From Microstegium vimineum (taxonomy: Eukaryota > Streptophyta > Magnoliopsida > Poales > Poaceae): DNA of 64,000 bases. The DNA lies in NCBI GenBank assembly GCA_022036555.1, contig CM039120.1, positions 16,314,475-16,378,474 on the forward strand, in the 5' to 3' direction. Positions 11,016-22,800 of the stretch are shown here, in pieces. A program made the position numbers and the translations under genes. A model generated the notes under the pieces. It made no database searches and was not told the DNA's origin. It was given only the letters and a program-made list of their open reading frames with translations. Position 1 is the stretch's first letter. Every line of letters begins with the position of its first letter.

Positions 11016-12176
11016 GCTGCCGCCGAAGATGGAGTACGTTGTTGAAGGTGGTCAGAACCTTGTTGCTGTTGGGTCTCGGTCTTCGCCCTTGCTGGAGTCG
11101 TCCTTCTTTGGTCTTTTGTCGCCTCTTCGTGTTACCGTCGCCCTGAGGAGGTCGCACTCGCGCATAGAGTGCCTAGAGCCCGTGTGTATGGGACATGGGC
11201 CGTTAAGGATCCTTTCATAACTAGTGTCATAGTATATTCCTGGTCTGGCGCTCGGGTTGGTGAAGTAGCAATCGTTCCGTCCATGATCCTACCTCTACGT
11301 ATGGCGCTCGGATTTGCCGGATCGGTGGTTCCGTTGGTAGCCAGCTCTTCTCTTACTAAGGTGGTCTGGTCGGCGGTCCTTGTCTCTTTTGCGTTCCGGG
11401 GAATAGAAGCGGTGGTGGCCTCCCTTGCTGCTTTGCGCCGCGTCGCCGTGGTCGATGTGGGGGGTTTCTGCCGAATTATCGTTGAGCTCGTTGGCAGGTG
11501 GATCGCTGGAGAAAGTGGGAGTTTCTTTCGTCTCGTTATCGCGGGAGGTGCTATTGGTCGGCATTTGAAAGATCGTCCTCCCAAAGCCCGGGGGGGACTC
11601 TGGGAAGTCGTTGGTCGATCTGGGGGGATCAGGCGTTTTAGGCCTCCCGAAGTCAATCGAGCCTAGAGAGGCCGTGCCGGTGAGGGATACTTCCTGGTCG
11701 GAGTCATCGGAAACCGAGGAGATGATGACGGTGCTTATGATGGGCGCCGAGGGAATCTGGTCGGAGATCAGCCGGTGTGATCGGCGCTAAAAGACAGCGG
11801 CCTGATGGCGGAGTCCATAAGGCATCGTTGGGGGGGAGCGAGCGTTCCTGGTCGCTGTGATCACTGTCTCTGGTGGAGACTGACGGCGGTGTGGTCGGCG
11901 ACCATGGTGACCCGGGAGTCGGCGCCGCGCCTCCTGGACAAGGTCGATGCAGCTGATGATTCCGGAGTTGGCACGATCGACGACGCCGATGAGGTCGTTG
12001 ATGTTGATGTCCTTGCACGGGTGGTACTTCGGGATGGCAAGGTGGCACGGGGATGGTGGTGAGCTTACCCCGCGTGGTGCAGACCCGATGGTCCAAGAGA
12101 TAGATCCGATCTGGAGCATGGTGCCGGTCGCTGGAAGGGCCATCGAATCTGGGAAGGTGACCGCTTGACGAGCCAT
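11016..12176 (-). pseudogene. Gag of the second gypsy family
   Basis: Probable start ATG 12176 (MARQAVTFPDSM), 38 bp from the LTR edge. Low-complexity, Pro/Ser/Arg-rich and strongly broken: open pieces at 12176-11787 and 11656-11132 lie in different frames with several stops between them. C-terminal part is rich in Arg, Thr and Asn. No zinc knuckle is recognisable. Identified mainly from position between LTR/primer site and protease. Confidence 0.5.
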
Positions 12177-12193
12177 GGAGTCGATGCACACAC

Positions 12194-12213
12194 CCCCTAC
12201 CTGGTGCGCCAAC
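12194..12213 (-). promoter_or_regulatory. Primer-binding region of the second gypsy family
   Basis: Directly inside the LTR the minus strand reads GTTGGCGCACCAGGTAGGGG, close to the TTGGCGCC-type primer site used by many plant gypsy elements for minus-strand DNA synthesis from a tRNA. It is not a perfect copy. Confidence 0.55.
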
Positions 12214-12711
12214 TGTCGACGAAATATGCGTCGCAGTCTACCTGGGGGATACCCCATGGTAGTAGATTGTTAGGCGGAGGTGTGGCGATGGCGATCAAGC
12301 GTAACACAGGGGCGTAGACACGACGATTTAGACAGGTTCGGGTCGGCAAACAGCTGTAATACCCTACGTCCTTTGTTCTGGTGGCTAGATTGATCTTGTA
12401 TATCGGGTTACAAGATCTGTGTATGATCTGAGAGATGTTGTGAGAGATGATTTCGAGGGGGTCCTTGCTCGCCTTATATAGCCGGGGAGCAGGGTTACAA
12501 TTTCCATATCCTAACAGATTATGATCGGCTCCTTATGGCAAGGGATCCGAGTCTATCTAGTAGGGTCTTCCTTGGCGAGCAAGTCTTCTCAAGAGTCCTT
12601 GGCGAGCACGACGGGTTGGTCGCGTGCCGCAAGGCCTCGTAGGCTAGGCCGTCTCCTGGTCAGTAGGCCCAGGAAGGTCCCTGGGGATATGCCGAAGTTA
12701 TATCCCCAACA
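12214..12711 (-). repeat. 5' LTR of the second gypsy family
   Basis: 498 bp, minus-strand ends TGTTGGGG and GTCGACA (TG...CA). The primer-binding region lies at its low-coordinate side and gag follows, which fixes orientation. CTTATATAGCC near 12470-12480 is a possible TATA context on the plus strand only. Confidence 0.75.
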
Positions 12712-12860
12712 CTAGTAACTAGAATTGGTAGGTGACTTGCCCAACCTTAGAGCTAGTGCAAACTTGCTTACGCCGTGTTTTATTCTAACAAGTTTGCTAA
12801 GTGTTGTTGTTGAAAATTTAATTAGGATATTCACCCCCTCTAGCCATCCTAGACCTTTCA
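12712..12860 (+). repeat. 3' end of a SIRE-like copia LTR (fragment)
   Basis: The end, ATTCACCCCCTCTAGCC followed by CCTAGACCTTTCA, resembles the 3' edge of the copia LTRs at 36205 and 46786 (ATTCACCCCCCTCTAGGCC, then GGTCCTTACA). The 5' part is gone, apparently cut by the second gypsy element. Athila-like gag sequence begins directly after 12860. Confidence 0.45.
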
Positions 12861-13520
12861 CGCATTCCTCAAGAAGTTCTTCCTGATAGGAAAAACCAAT
12901 GCCCTTCGTGGAAAGATCTCAAGCTTCCAGCAACAATCTGACGAGATGATTCCCGAAGCATGGGAGCGTCTCTAGTAGTATGTTCGTGCATGTCCTCATC
13001 ATGGGATAGACGACTGGCTCCTGATTCAAGGGTTCTACCATGGGCTGACTAGCATGGCCCGTAGTCACCTTGATGCTGCCGCTGGAGGGGCATTTATCCA
13101 ACACACGGTGAGAAGTGCCAAGGACCTCATCGAGAAGATGGTGATCAACCAAGGATGGGGTAAGGAACGACTCCAGCCAAAGAGAAGAGGTATGCACACC
13201 GTCAATGAGGTGGATATGCTCTCTGCCTAGATGGACCTCCTAATGAAGAAAATAGAAGAGAGTTCCAAGAAGGAACGAGAGGCCATCTACCCCATCGCCG
13301 CCACACAAGCCATTGAAGCTGATCCATGGTGTGAGGTGTGCGGAGGAAATGATCACTCGAGCAACAGTTGCCCTGAGACACCGAAGGAGGATGTGAACTT
13401 CATCAGCAACAACAACAACAACAATGGGTATCGACCCCAACAACAAGGAAGCTGGAATTCGCGCCCCTTCTACCAAGGTAAGGTAATAGCAATTACAATA
13501 ATTACAATTCTTATAATAAC
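12861..13520 (+). pseudogene. Gag of the Athila-like element
   Basis: Starts in mid-domain at FLKKFF...GKTNALRGKISSFQ and continues through WLLIQGFYHGL (retrotransposon gag core) to a zinc knuckle CEVCGGNDHSSNSC (C-x2-C-x4-H-x4-C, codons around 13336-13377), then an Asn-rich linker. Stops at about 12973 and 13228 and a shift near 13480 break it. The N-terminus is missing where the copia LTR fragment abuts. Role in the family: particle protein binding element RNA through the zinc knuckle. Confidence 0.7.
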
Positions 13521-13529
13521 CAACCTTCA

Positions 13530-14444
13530 TTGAAAGATCTTGTTCTTGTTCAATCTAAGATTAATGATGGTATAAATAAGAAAATGATTGCCACGGATAA
13601 AGTTCTAGAAAGCTTTCGTGAGAAAATGGATAGCTTTACAACTGCTATGAAAAATCAATTGAGCTTTAATAAAATGATAGAAACTCAATTAGCTCAACTA
13701 GCAGCAGCTATGCCATCATTAGAACAGGGTAAAATTCCTGGGAAACCAGAAGATTCAATTGAGCATGTTAACATTGTCACAACAGAGTTCGGTAAGCCTC
13801 CGCTTCGCTCCAATTGGGGCTATCTTCTCGATAATCCCTTCATCATGAAGAAGGAAGATCTAGGCCACCCGACAATCAAGTGCTCAATCGGACAGCAAAC
13901 ATTCCACACCGCCTTCTGCAATCTCGGATCGAGCGTCAACATCATGTCGAAGGTAACTTATGATAACTTGTTAGGAGGACCTTTGGTCCCCACATGTGTT
14001 CGCCTGTAGATGGCAGATCATACGATAAGGTTTCCCGAGGGACTCGCAAGGGATATCTTGGTGAACATCCAAGATGAGTACATCCCCACCGACTTCATCA
14101 TCCTAGACATGGAAGCTAACGTGGAAGTCCCCGTCATTTTGGGAAGGCCCTTCCTCAACACCACCAACGCAGTCATCTACGTTGGATCGGGCCAGATCCA
14201 CTTCCAGTTTCCAAGTCATAAGGTAAAATGTGCTTTCAATGGTTATAAACTTTACAAACAAGTTAAAGCACAATCACCGAGAAGAAGAGTTCGAGCCCCG
14301 CACCCAAAGAAGCATTACCCAGAGGACAAGATCAATGAACTCAAGGAAGATGAACTTGTCAATCCAAGGCAGGTTTGGAAAGCAAAGGAGGTCCACACCC
14401 CGCGGTCTCCATCTCCGGAGCCATCAAGTGCACCCAAAGAATGA
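13530..14444 (+). pseudogene. Protease region of the Athila-like element, catalytic Asp replaced
   Basis: Begins with a helical Gln-rich linker (KMIETQLAQLAAAM), then the retropepsin-like domain. The active-site segment reads CNLGSSVNIMS: the Asp expected before LGSS is Asn (codon AAT 13920-13922). A TAG at 14007-14009 follows, then VILGRPFLNTTNAVI, the conserved C-terminal segment of the domain, and a basic tail ending at 14444. Both the residue change and the stop inactivate it. The protein stops here, with no RT. Confidence 0.75.
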
Positions 14445-15585
14445 ACCAGAAGGAGAGTCCTACTCCGAGGACTTAAAATCAAGGAGCCTTCGCCAAAAGG
14501 TAAATTGGTAGTTATCTTTTATTTCTCTTCTTAAATTTAGTTAAAACCTTTACTTTCATACTTAAAATTTAGAAATAACAAAGTTAGTTTAAATAAAACT
14601 TGAGAGTAGTTTAGCTTTGAAATTTGACAAAAGTTGGGGTTATAAGGTGGTCGGCCGACCACCTATATACACCCTACCTTAGCTTAGTTAATCACAAAAC
14701 AATTAGGGACCTTTATAAAAGAAAAAGGAAAAAAAATGGAACCCTAGGGGGTCAGCCGACCACCTTAGGAGCATGGTGATCATCCCTCTCCTTCCCCCAC
14801 CTTCCTTTGTCCAAGAATCTCATGATTTGAGTAGTGTCTCTTTCAAAAATCAGAATTATCTTTAGGAGACATATCTTTTGCTTTGTCATGATTTACATCA
14901 ATCACTTTTTGTTAAAGCATGACACATCCTTGTCTCCCACTACTCCTTGTCCAAAGTAGGGAATCATGACACCTATCACTTTCACTTTGTCATGCTTTGC
15001 AAAAGAAAACACATCAATCCCTTTGAGCAAAGCATGACATACCTTTGTCCCCCACTACTCTTTGTTTAAAGAGGAGAATCTTGACCACTTTAACTCAGCC
15101 TTTGATCACATCACATAGCATCTTCCACCTTTCACCAAGCACTAGAAAAAGCATGAGTGGGTTCCCCACCATGGGATGGTCGGCCGACCACCCTTTGGCA
15201 CCTACTCCCTCTCTTTTGCTTTGTGTAAGGAATCCACTAAGTCTTGTGATCATGAAACCCAAGGGCATGCCCATGGGTGGTCGGCCGACCACTCCATGGC
15301 ACCCCCTTGGTGTCATTTATTTCCTCTATAAAAGCCCGAGCAAGGAGAGCTTCATTCCTCACACCTCCACCAGAGTTCAGTTCTAGTTCAAGCCTCTCCT
15401 TGCCTTGCTCTCTCCTCTCTTCATTCAAGAGAAGTTATTAGCTCTTAAGAGTAGTGTTGCCCTCACTAGCCTACAAGAAGATCTCTTCTCTTAGCCCAAA
15501 CTTCTCCCCACAAGGCAAACTAAGAGATCCACTTCACACACTCTCTCCCTAGTCTTGCCCTTGTGTCCTTCTTCCTCTCAAGAAG
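14445..15585 (+). other. Non-coding internal region of the Athila-like element
   Basis: No convincing gene. Contains four sites of the GGTCGGCCGACC family (14646-14663, 14749-14765, 15177-15190, 15277-15292) and repeated AAAGCATGACA/TTTGTC motifs around 14890-15050. CTATAAAAGCC at 15335-15345, about 245 bp before the extra ORF, could be its TATA box. Confidence 0.5.
15335..15342 (+). promoter_or_regulatory. Possible TATA box before the extra ORF of the Athila-like element
   Basis: CTATAAAAGCCCGAGC followed by a pyrimidine-rich leader of about 240 bp to ATG 15586. It suggests that the extra ORF has its own promoter, but this is inferred from sequence only. Confidence 0.4.
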
Positions 15586-17142
15586 ATGAAGAACCCAATA
15601 ACATCCACATTCAAGAAGATGAAACAAGCCACGAGTGGGAGCTCATCCCGACGCTCCCACCAATCTGATGATACTTCCCAAAGAAGAACAAGGGGAGGTT
15701 CGGCCCGATACACCTGGGAGAACCTCCAAACCGAAGAACACCCTCGGGACGAGGAAGTACCGACGGAGGTACCTCATATCGGGGCATTCATGGTGCCCCC
15801 AATGAGGACCTATGATCAACAGAGCGGTCTCTGGTTTGACCAACCAGAGTACCAAAGGTATCTCTCTCCGGGATCGATCTTTCGAGCATACAAGGATATT
15901 GGATCCGAATCTTCTCTCCAACGTAGGTATGACCACCAAGTTCGAAACTATATTTTCCACAATTGGTTGGTCTAGCTTTTGGCAAATATAAGATTTTGGG
16001 ATTGAATTGCTCACCATAGAGTTTCTATGCTCTCTCCAAACCTCTAATGTTGGAATTAATTTTCGCATGTTTAGTCAAAACTATAGTCTAACTTGGAGTC
16101 ATCTAAGTGCTGCTCTTAGTTTTGATAATTCATGCTTGATAGATTTAGACCTTATCATGCATAGGTTCAACAAGAGGAAATTTTGGTTCTCTATATCTGC
16201 TTTAAAAGATTGCTCAAATCCTACCCCTGAGAAAATTCACAATCCAACTCTTCGTTTCATGCATCTTTGGATGAAATTGACTTTGTTTCCTGGAAGTGAT
16301 GCTAGTTTGATAAATGACATGGAATTAAAATTGCTTTATGCCATGGTTAACAAAATTTGAATCTCTCCTGTGAAATATTTAGTAGATTTTTGGAAAAGTT
16401 CAATTGAGAGTAATGAATCTTTTCAATTCACATCTTTAATTACTTGTCTTGCGGAATCTATGGGCTTGTTAAATGACACAAATCCTTTTGTTTACATCTC
16501 TGCTCCTTTAGCTATGATCTTAGAAGAATATCTTACTTATGCTCAAATGATAAAAAGAGATGCCAATGGTGAACTAAAAATGATCTACAGTGGCCATACA
16601 ATTGAGGTGCCTCTTCAAAATAGGCAACTTCAATTGTATAGGACCCGTAAACTAACCCTTGATCTAGATCAATTGAGGTGCCTCTTCAAAATAGGCAACT
16701 TCAATTGTATAGGACCCGTAAACTAACCCTTAATCTAGATCAAGGCATTGGACAAAGAGGTTTTGCAGGAACAGACAGGAGAGCCTAGGAGGGACTATAC
16801 TTTGTTCATCTTGATCAAGGTGGTCCTTCCCAATGAGCTATCGGCGAGGAGGGAGACGATGCATCTTCCGATCTCATGCACACTTCCAGTGGCATGCCTC
16901 CTCGACCATCACGCCCGCAGAGAGCACGAGCATCCTTCTCGTCCACACGAGAAAGGGAGCATCGTGAGCTACGGCAACAACTCAATCTTCTCACCAACAC
17001 CTTTGGTGAGCTGCATGTTGAGCATGACGAGACGACACGCATTGTCCAGCAAACTGCCAAAGATATCCAAGCAATGCAAGCAGAACAACATCGGCATTGG
17101 GACATGTTGCAGCAATTCCATCCACAACCGCCGCACCACTGA
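15586..17142 (+). pseudogene. Extra 3' ORF of the Athila-like element (putative plant transposon protein type)
   Basis: N-terminus is basic and Ser/Arg-rich (MKNPITSTFKKMK), then an acidic stretch, then a helical domain (YLSPGSIFRAYKDIG; TWSHLSAALSFD; NPTLRFMHLWMKLTLFPGSD; ELKLLYAMVNKI; KYLVDFWKSS) resembling the plant transposon protein domain PF20167/Transposase_32, and a coiled-coil Gln/Glu-rich C-terminus (REHRELRQQLNLLTNTF) ending at 17142. Breaks: TAG 15973-15975, a shift near 15990, TGA near 16358, and a 71-bp tandem duplication (16599-16740) that shifts the frame of the tail. Beginning and end are in the same frame and the middle in another. Function unknown; neither RT nor gag. Confidence 0.55.
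16599..16740 (+). repeat. 71-bp tandem duplication inside the extra ORF
   Basis: Copies at 16599-16669 and 16670-16740 differ at one visible base (CTTGATCTAG against CTTAATCTAG). The length is not a multiple of three, so the duplication itself causes a frame change between the middle and the C-terminus of the ORF. Confidence 0.9.
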
Positions 17143-18557
17143 GCAAAGAACAAGCTTGGGGGAGGTTCCCTCCTCGACTAAGGTAAGTTTTTAATTTCAG
17201 TATTTATATTCATGCATTTTCTTGCTTATCTTTGCTTTGCATCTAAAAAAATCTGCATATTTTAAAATAAAATAAAAATACTTTCTCTACTCCACTCTCA
17301 CATGCTCCATGAAAATGAATATCTCCTATGGAAATGATGAATAGTTGCTCTGCTAAATGTTTCTCTAGTACTTAGTTTACAACTTGATATTTCTCTAAGT
17401 ATGGATTACTTGTCTTAAAAAGAATTCATCATGAACCTAAAACTTTTGTGGGTTGCAAATGTTGTGACTAAGTCTAAGTTGTTGTGAGACATGATATGAC
17501 AAGATAGGAGCTGCTATACTATTGTTCTAAGCAAGAATGACTATCGGAGTTTTATTTATTAAAATGATAAAAACACTTTTTGTTCCTCAATGGTGAAAAT
17601 TCCTACCATAGCCATATGTGATCTTTCATGATATAAGCTTTCTACATAAGCTGCTTGCTTTGTGTTGAGTTTGGTCAAGTTTTGTGACCCTTGTTGAGAG
17701 ACATATCATGCTCCCAAGATCAAGATCATGTACACGCCACATATACATGCTGCTTCTACATTGGAAGTACGCAAAAACATGCCTTACATTTCCACATAGT
17801 TCATACTCCATGCTATAGTAGAAAATCTCTCTCTAGTTGTTGTTAACATATGAGACATAAACTATGCAAAATGATGAAAATTCAAGGGCATTCTAAAGTC
17901 CCAAATTTATGAGCATTCCAAAGCTCTCTCTTGAAAAAAAAGAAAAAAAAAGAAAAAGAAGATAGCTATGTCTCAACTTCATAAGATAGGAAAGAGAGAT
18001 CATTTTAAGGAGTATTGATCATTTGCCATGTTCCACACAGTTGCACATCTTGATCTAAGAGTATGACACTTCTCTCCTTGGATCTGGGATTTGACTTTAC
18101 AATATATGCAAGGTAAGTTTGCTACGTCTTTGATCCCTACCTACAGCTCCACATAAGCTTTAGAGATAGGATGAAAGAACGCAAACTTTGATATGTGCCT
18201 TGGTAAGGAATCATACACCATATGAGCGACTCGGGAGTACCATTTGAGGAACACTAAGTTTTCTTTTACAAAATCTCGCAAAAACCTCCGATTGAAACTT
18301 GTGAAAGAATGAGAAAACTAGTGTTCAAGTCAAGTTGTTCTATCTCTCAACCTCTCAAGACAAAGGATAAAGCTATAAGCCCATGAAGGACTAAGGTAAT
18401 ATGGGTGAGTCTTATTTTCTAACTTTTCCATTCAAAAGAGAAGTATGACTTTGTAACCTTAGTACTCTTGAAATATGAAGCATAGTAGCAACTCTTGATC
18501 CATCGAGCTAAGTTTGATTGTTTGCTCGGGATGAGCAAAGGTTAAGCTTGGGGATCT
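17143..18557 (+). other. Non-coding region between extra ORF and 3' LTR of the Athila-like element
   Basis: AT-rich, no coding signal on either strand. A purine-rich stretch at 17935-17970 (AAAAAAAAGAAAAAG) and the run GAGCAAAGGTTAAGCTTGGGGA at 18533-18554; the latter has the form of the polypurine tract that primes plus-strand DNA synthesis next to the 3' LTR. Confidence 0.6.
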
Positions 18558-19898
18558 TGTTGGCACAAGTTATGACCAACTTTTCTATACTTAAAATGAT
18601 GCCACCAACCTCCGGATCATGGATAAAACAAACACATCATGAGCATAGTTTATCAAATAACTAGTTCCACATGTCCATGAGTGTCTGAATGCAGGGATGA
18701 AGAAATAGAGCAAAGGAGAGCTGGTGGGACCCACATAGGGGTCGGCCGACCACCCTATGGGCCCACCTGGCTCTCCCCTCTCGACCATGATCCAAGAGAG
18801 GCACTCAAGAGTGATTTCCAACCACTGGATCACTTTGTGCTTTCTCTCAATGGTTCACAAGTAAAGCACAAGGATTCATGGGCCCATACCAAGGAGATAA
18901 TCGTGACAAACATCTCAGAACCAACAACCAACATTCATGACAAGTGGGACCAGCACCTGGGTGACCGAGGTGGGCCATACACCCCAAGAGGGGGGTCGGC
19001 CGATCCACACCTAGGCCCAAAAGGCCCCCACTTGGTCCCTAACCAGTGGGACCACATCCAAGAGGATAGAGGAGGGCCCACTAGCCATAGGGGGGTTCGG
19101 CCGATCCACCCCCTAGGACGGTTGGCTCCCCCCAACCGCCATACACCTTACCCACGTGTTGGATCACCACCATCCATGCCTTGGTCGGTTTCCAAGTCGG
19201 TTGGATCCAATGGTGGAGGATGGGAGGCCATGGATCGCTAAAGTGGCGATGGAGTAGCCCCTACTCCACCTTCCACTATAAATAGAGGGTCACTCCCCCC
19301 TCTATTGACATGTTGAAGAAGCCTACAAGCTCTATTCCTTAGAATTGTTCTAGTAGTTACTCTAGAGTGGGAGTTAGAGTTGAGTCGAGCTTGCTCGGGA
19401 TTTCCGGAGTAGTCCTCTGGGAAGTCTAGTATAGCTCTTGTATCTTTCCTTCTTTGTAAGACTTTATCTTTATCAATATACTATCTTTTCCATTTTCTTT
19501 ACTTAGTATTTACTTTGAGCATTACTATACTAGATATAGTATTGTTATATGCTTTTGCTCTTTAATAGTCTTTACATTTATAGTCTGTGATCCTTGTGAC
19601 CTTTCATGTATGCGATCATTGTCTGTCATAAGGTGCTTTGATTATTGATCGTAGTCAAAGTAATAAGTTGTGTGTAAGCGTGGTGCTTATACATTAGCTT
19701 ATCCTTGGTTATCGCTTGCTGCACGGATTGTTTGTGGTAGCTAGCAAGAGGTGACAACCTTGTCTAGTCTTTGTATTCCATCACGTGTTTTTAGGCAAGT
19801 TCTTAAAAGGTAAGGCCCCTATAAGAAGAGGGCGCAGTCCGGTAGGAGTTTTGTCCTCCTACTGATCTATCCCCTCGCCTAGCATACTTGTATTGAGG
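18558..19898 (+). repeat. 3' LTR of the Athila-like element, first segment
   Basis: Starts TGTTGGCACAAG directly after the polypurine tract. Carries three GGTCGGCCGACC-type sites (18740, 18994, 19095) and a CTATAAATAGAGGG TATA box at about 19276-19286, correct in orientation. The segment ends at the target-site copy TGAGG (19894-19898) of the inserted element and resumes at 23380. Confidence 0.7.
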
Positions 19899-22800
19899 TG
19901 TCACACCCAATTTCAAGGACGAAATAGGATGCATAACATTATGTGTGCCCAGGAATAATCCACACATAAGTTCACAAATTACAAAGTACCATCACAGAGT
20001 TTAATACATCGCGTACATATAATCATTGCAAGAATAATTAAAACAACGGAAGATACACTAGCTCTTGAGGCTCCATCTCACAGGGAAAGGTCGACTGGTT
20101 GACCAAGCCTAGAAATCTTCAGGGAACTCCTCATAGCCTCCTGCTTCTGTTACCCATCCGGGATTTTTATCCAAAATTGAAAAGAAAACAAGCGTGAGTA
20201 CACTCGTACTCAGCAGTATAACATGGGGTTATAAAGCTCAAAAGGTTGACACTAGCTTACTGCGTTTGGCACTTTTAGTTGGTCAAGTTTTATTAATATA
20301 TAACATCAGATTGTGCTTAGCCCCAAGTGATCCCACTTATATCCTTGCCAAAGTTTAGAGAGTCATAACCATCATCATTATGGTGGCAACAGGAACATAA
20401 AGGTTGGTCAAGTTAATTAATTAAACCGTCAGTTTTCTGGGCCGCTCGTGACCGTGAGCACGGCTGATATATCAGTTTTAACACTCTGCAGAGGTTGTGC
20501 ATCTTTACCCGTGAGTCGTGATGCCCCGATTGCCCGGGTTAATTACTCCCATAACACTGCCAAGGTGAGTGTGCGGGGTTCACTATGAAACCTTTCATAG
20601 TATCTCGTCTAACAAGATTAAGGCCGCTAGGATTTGCAAGGGGCGATAGAGCTCCCCTTCCGAGTAGCATAAAGACCCGTAGCCTACGCTCAAACTCGGA
20701 CAGAGGCCACACTATAACCAGCTCGGCAAGAGCCTAATGCGCCCTTTCGGGTAACCGCTAACGAGCTAGAAAAGAGCCTACTACTGAGTTAAAGCCAGAG
20801 CCATGTAGCTCTCACGGTAGCACTGTCAGTCCCAGCTTTTGCCAACAGTGAGTTATCGTTAAAGGGTTATGTTGCAATTGCCATAACAGGATCACCCATT
20901 CATTCAAAGCTTTATTACATTTGGCAGGGATTAAGTATTCATTTATATAGCACTAGCCATCTACCCATATGCATATCCCATAGGAGTCAAGGTAAAGGAT
21001 TTCAATTCTAGGGAATTAAACTACGGGTATCAAATTAACACATGCACATGAAATCATGATTATGATGAATAGGATGACAAGGTAGGTCCCATGCTATACT
21101 TGCCTTGGTTCTCAAAGTCTTTCTGGTCAAAGCACTCTTGATCAAAGAACTCTTGATCACCAACAAACTCCTCACTGCCTGAACTCGATCACGGCATTGC
21201 AACAACACGCATTCCAAGCAAACAAAACTAATATTAGAACAGTACACAAATAACAATAAACAGAGTTAAAAGGTTTATAAAAAGATACTACGCATTACTA
21301 CGATCATTTCAACACGAATTTCACGAAAATCGGATTTAAAATGCAAAAGATATGAATTTTACTAGTTCTCTAAGAGCATTTTTAGTATTTGAATTATCCT
21401 TGAATTTAAATAATTCAAACTTGAACAACAGATGGTTTAACATGTAGAGAAATTTATTACGAATCTAACGCAACTCGAATCGTCCAAATCGGAGTTAAGA
21501 TAAAGTTTTTATAAGCAAATTAAGGCAGTGGCATTTCTGTAAATATCAGATTTCCATTTTTGGAATAAACCGAGCAGAAGTATGTGTCTTGACTGAGAAA
21601 ACGTAAACTCAGAAATGCGCCTGCGCTGTGACGCGGGGTCAACAGAGCTGCCACGTGGTGGCTCGGGATTGGGCGGGTCCACGGGCACAGCCGTGAACCG
21701 CGCGCGGGCTGTGGTCCACCGGTCCACCGTGGACCGGGGAGCATACCCCTTCGGGGAATTTAATCCCGACCGCACAGACACGATCCAATGGCGCAGAACA
21801 AAGGGGAACTTCCCCTCGCCGCTGCACAGGCACCTGACGGCGGCGCCATGGCCAGCAGAGGGCCAAGCTCGCCGGCGAACCGTCGGAAAGACGTTCCCGA
21901 CCACGATTTCGCAATCCCAGGGTAGGGGAAGGGAGAGCATGGCGAGGCGAACTCAATGGTGCGTTTGGGTGAACCCAGAGAGGCGAGCAGAGGCCGCGCT
22001 ATGGATCCCGGCGGCACCATATCGCCGGCGAACACGGGGAAAACACTCCCGACCACCTCGGCTTCAACCAACAACACAGAAAGGTTCGGCGTGACCATGC
22101 GAGTGCGACAGAGGGTTCGGTTGGGGCGGCGTCTTGCCGGAACAGGGCGGTCCGCGGTGGCGCCAAGGTCGGTTTCGATCGGTGTACGCGGGTGAGGCAA
22201 TATGGCGCGTTAGAGACCAAACCGAGGACACTGGGATGTGCGGTGTGCCCGTGCGATGCTAGAGGGGTACTCGGGCGAGACGATGCGTGGCCCGAGGTGC
22301 GATGCCCGCGACGGCGTCATGGTCGGCAGCACGGGTCACACGCGGCCAGTGCCACAGAGGCCATAATTTGCCGAAATAAAGACTCAGGGAGGGAGAGGGG
22401 GTGAAGGCGAAGCTCACCAAGTTGGATTGGAGGGCAGAGATGGCTCGGTGCGGCTGGTCGGTGTGCGACGGCAGTCCGAGAGCTCTACGTCCACGGCGCG
22501 TGTTCTATGGTTACTGCTTAGATGAAGGAGGTAGGGGTTAGGCCAAGGAGGTTCGCGGGAAGATCGTAGACACAAAACGGAGCTCACCGAGGCGAAAAAG
22601 AGCTCCGGTGTGGCTTCTCTGCGACAATGGCGACGGCGGCGGCATTCGGTGGAAAACGGGAGCACAGAGAGGAAAGGGAGAGAAGACGCGCGGCGTTCCG
22701 CTTTATAGCGAGAGAGGGAGCGTGCGGGACGTGCGGTTCCATTGCGACATCGTGGGCGAGGTGCGGGGTGAGGATCGTGCGGCAGTTGCCGTCCGCGGCG

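Larger units (their letters stand above)
6209..12711 (-). mobile_element. Second Ty3/gypsy family, gag-protease only, with antisense gene (partial)
   Basis: Minus-strand element: LTR 12214-12711, primer-binding region, gag and protease down to 10296, about 800 bp without coding signal, then a multi-exon gene on the plus strand (6518-9482). No RT, RNase H or integrase is seen between protease and the antisense gene, so this is a non-autonomous structural type rather than merely a broken copy, though a large deletion cannot be excluded. The 3' LTR is not in the window, because the Tat-like element ends at 6208 and presumably separates it. The antisense protein has the family domain known as putative gypsy-type transposon (PF04195-like). 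Confidence 0.75.

Noticed and set aside
12712..12860. 5' LTR end of the Athila-like element
   Set aside because: It does not resemble the 3' LTR segments at 18558 and 23380; its end matches the copia LTR edge instead.
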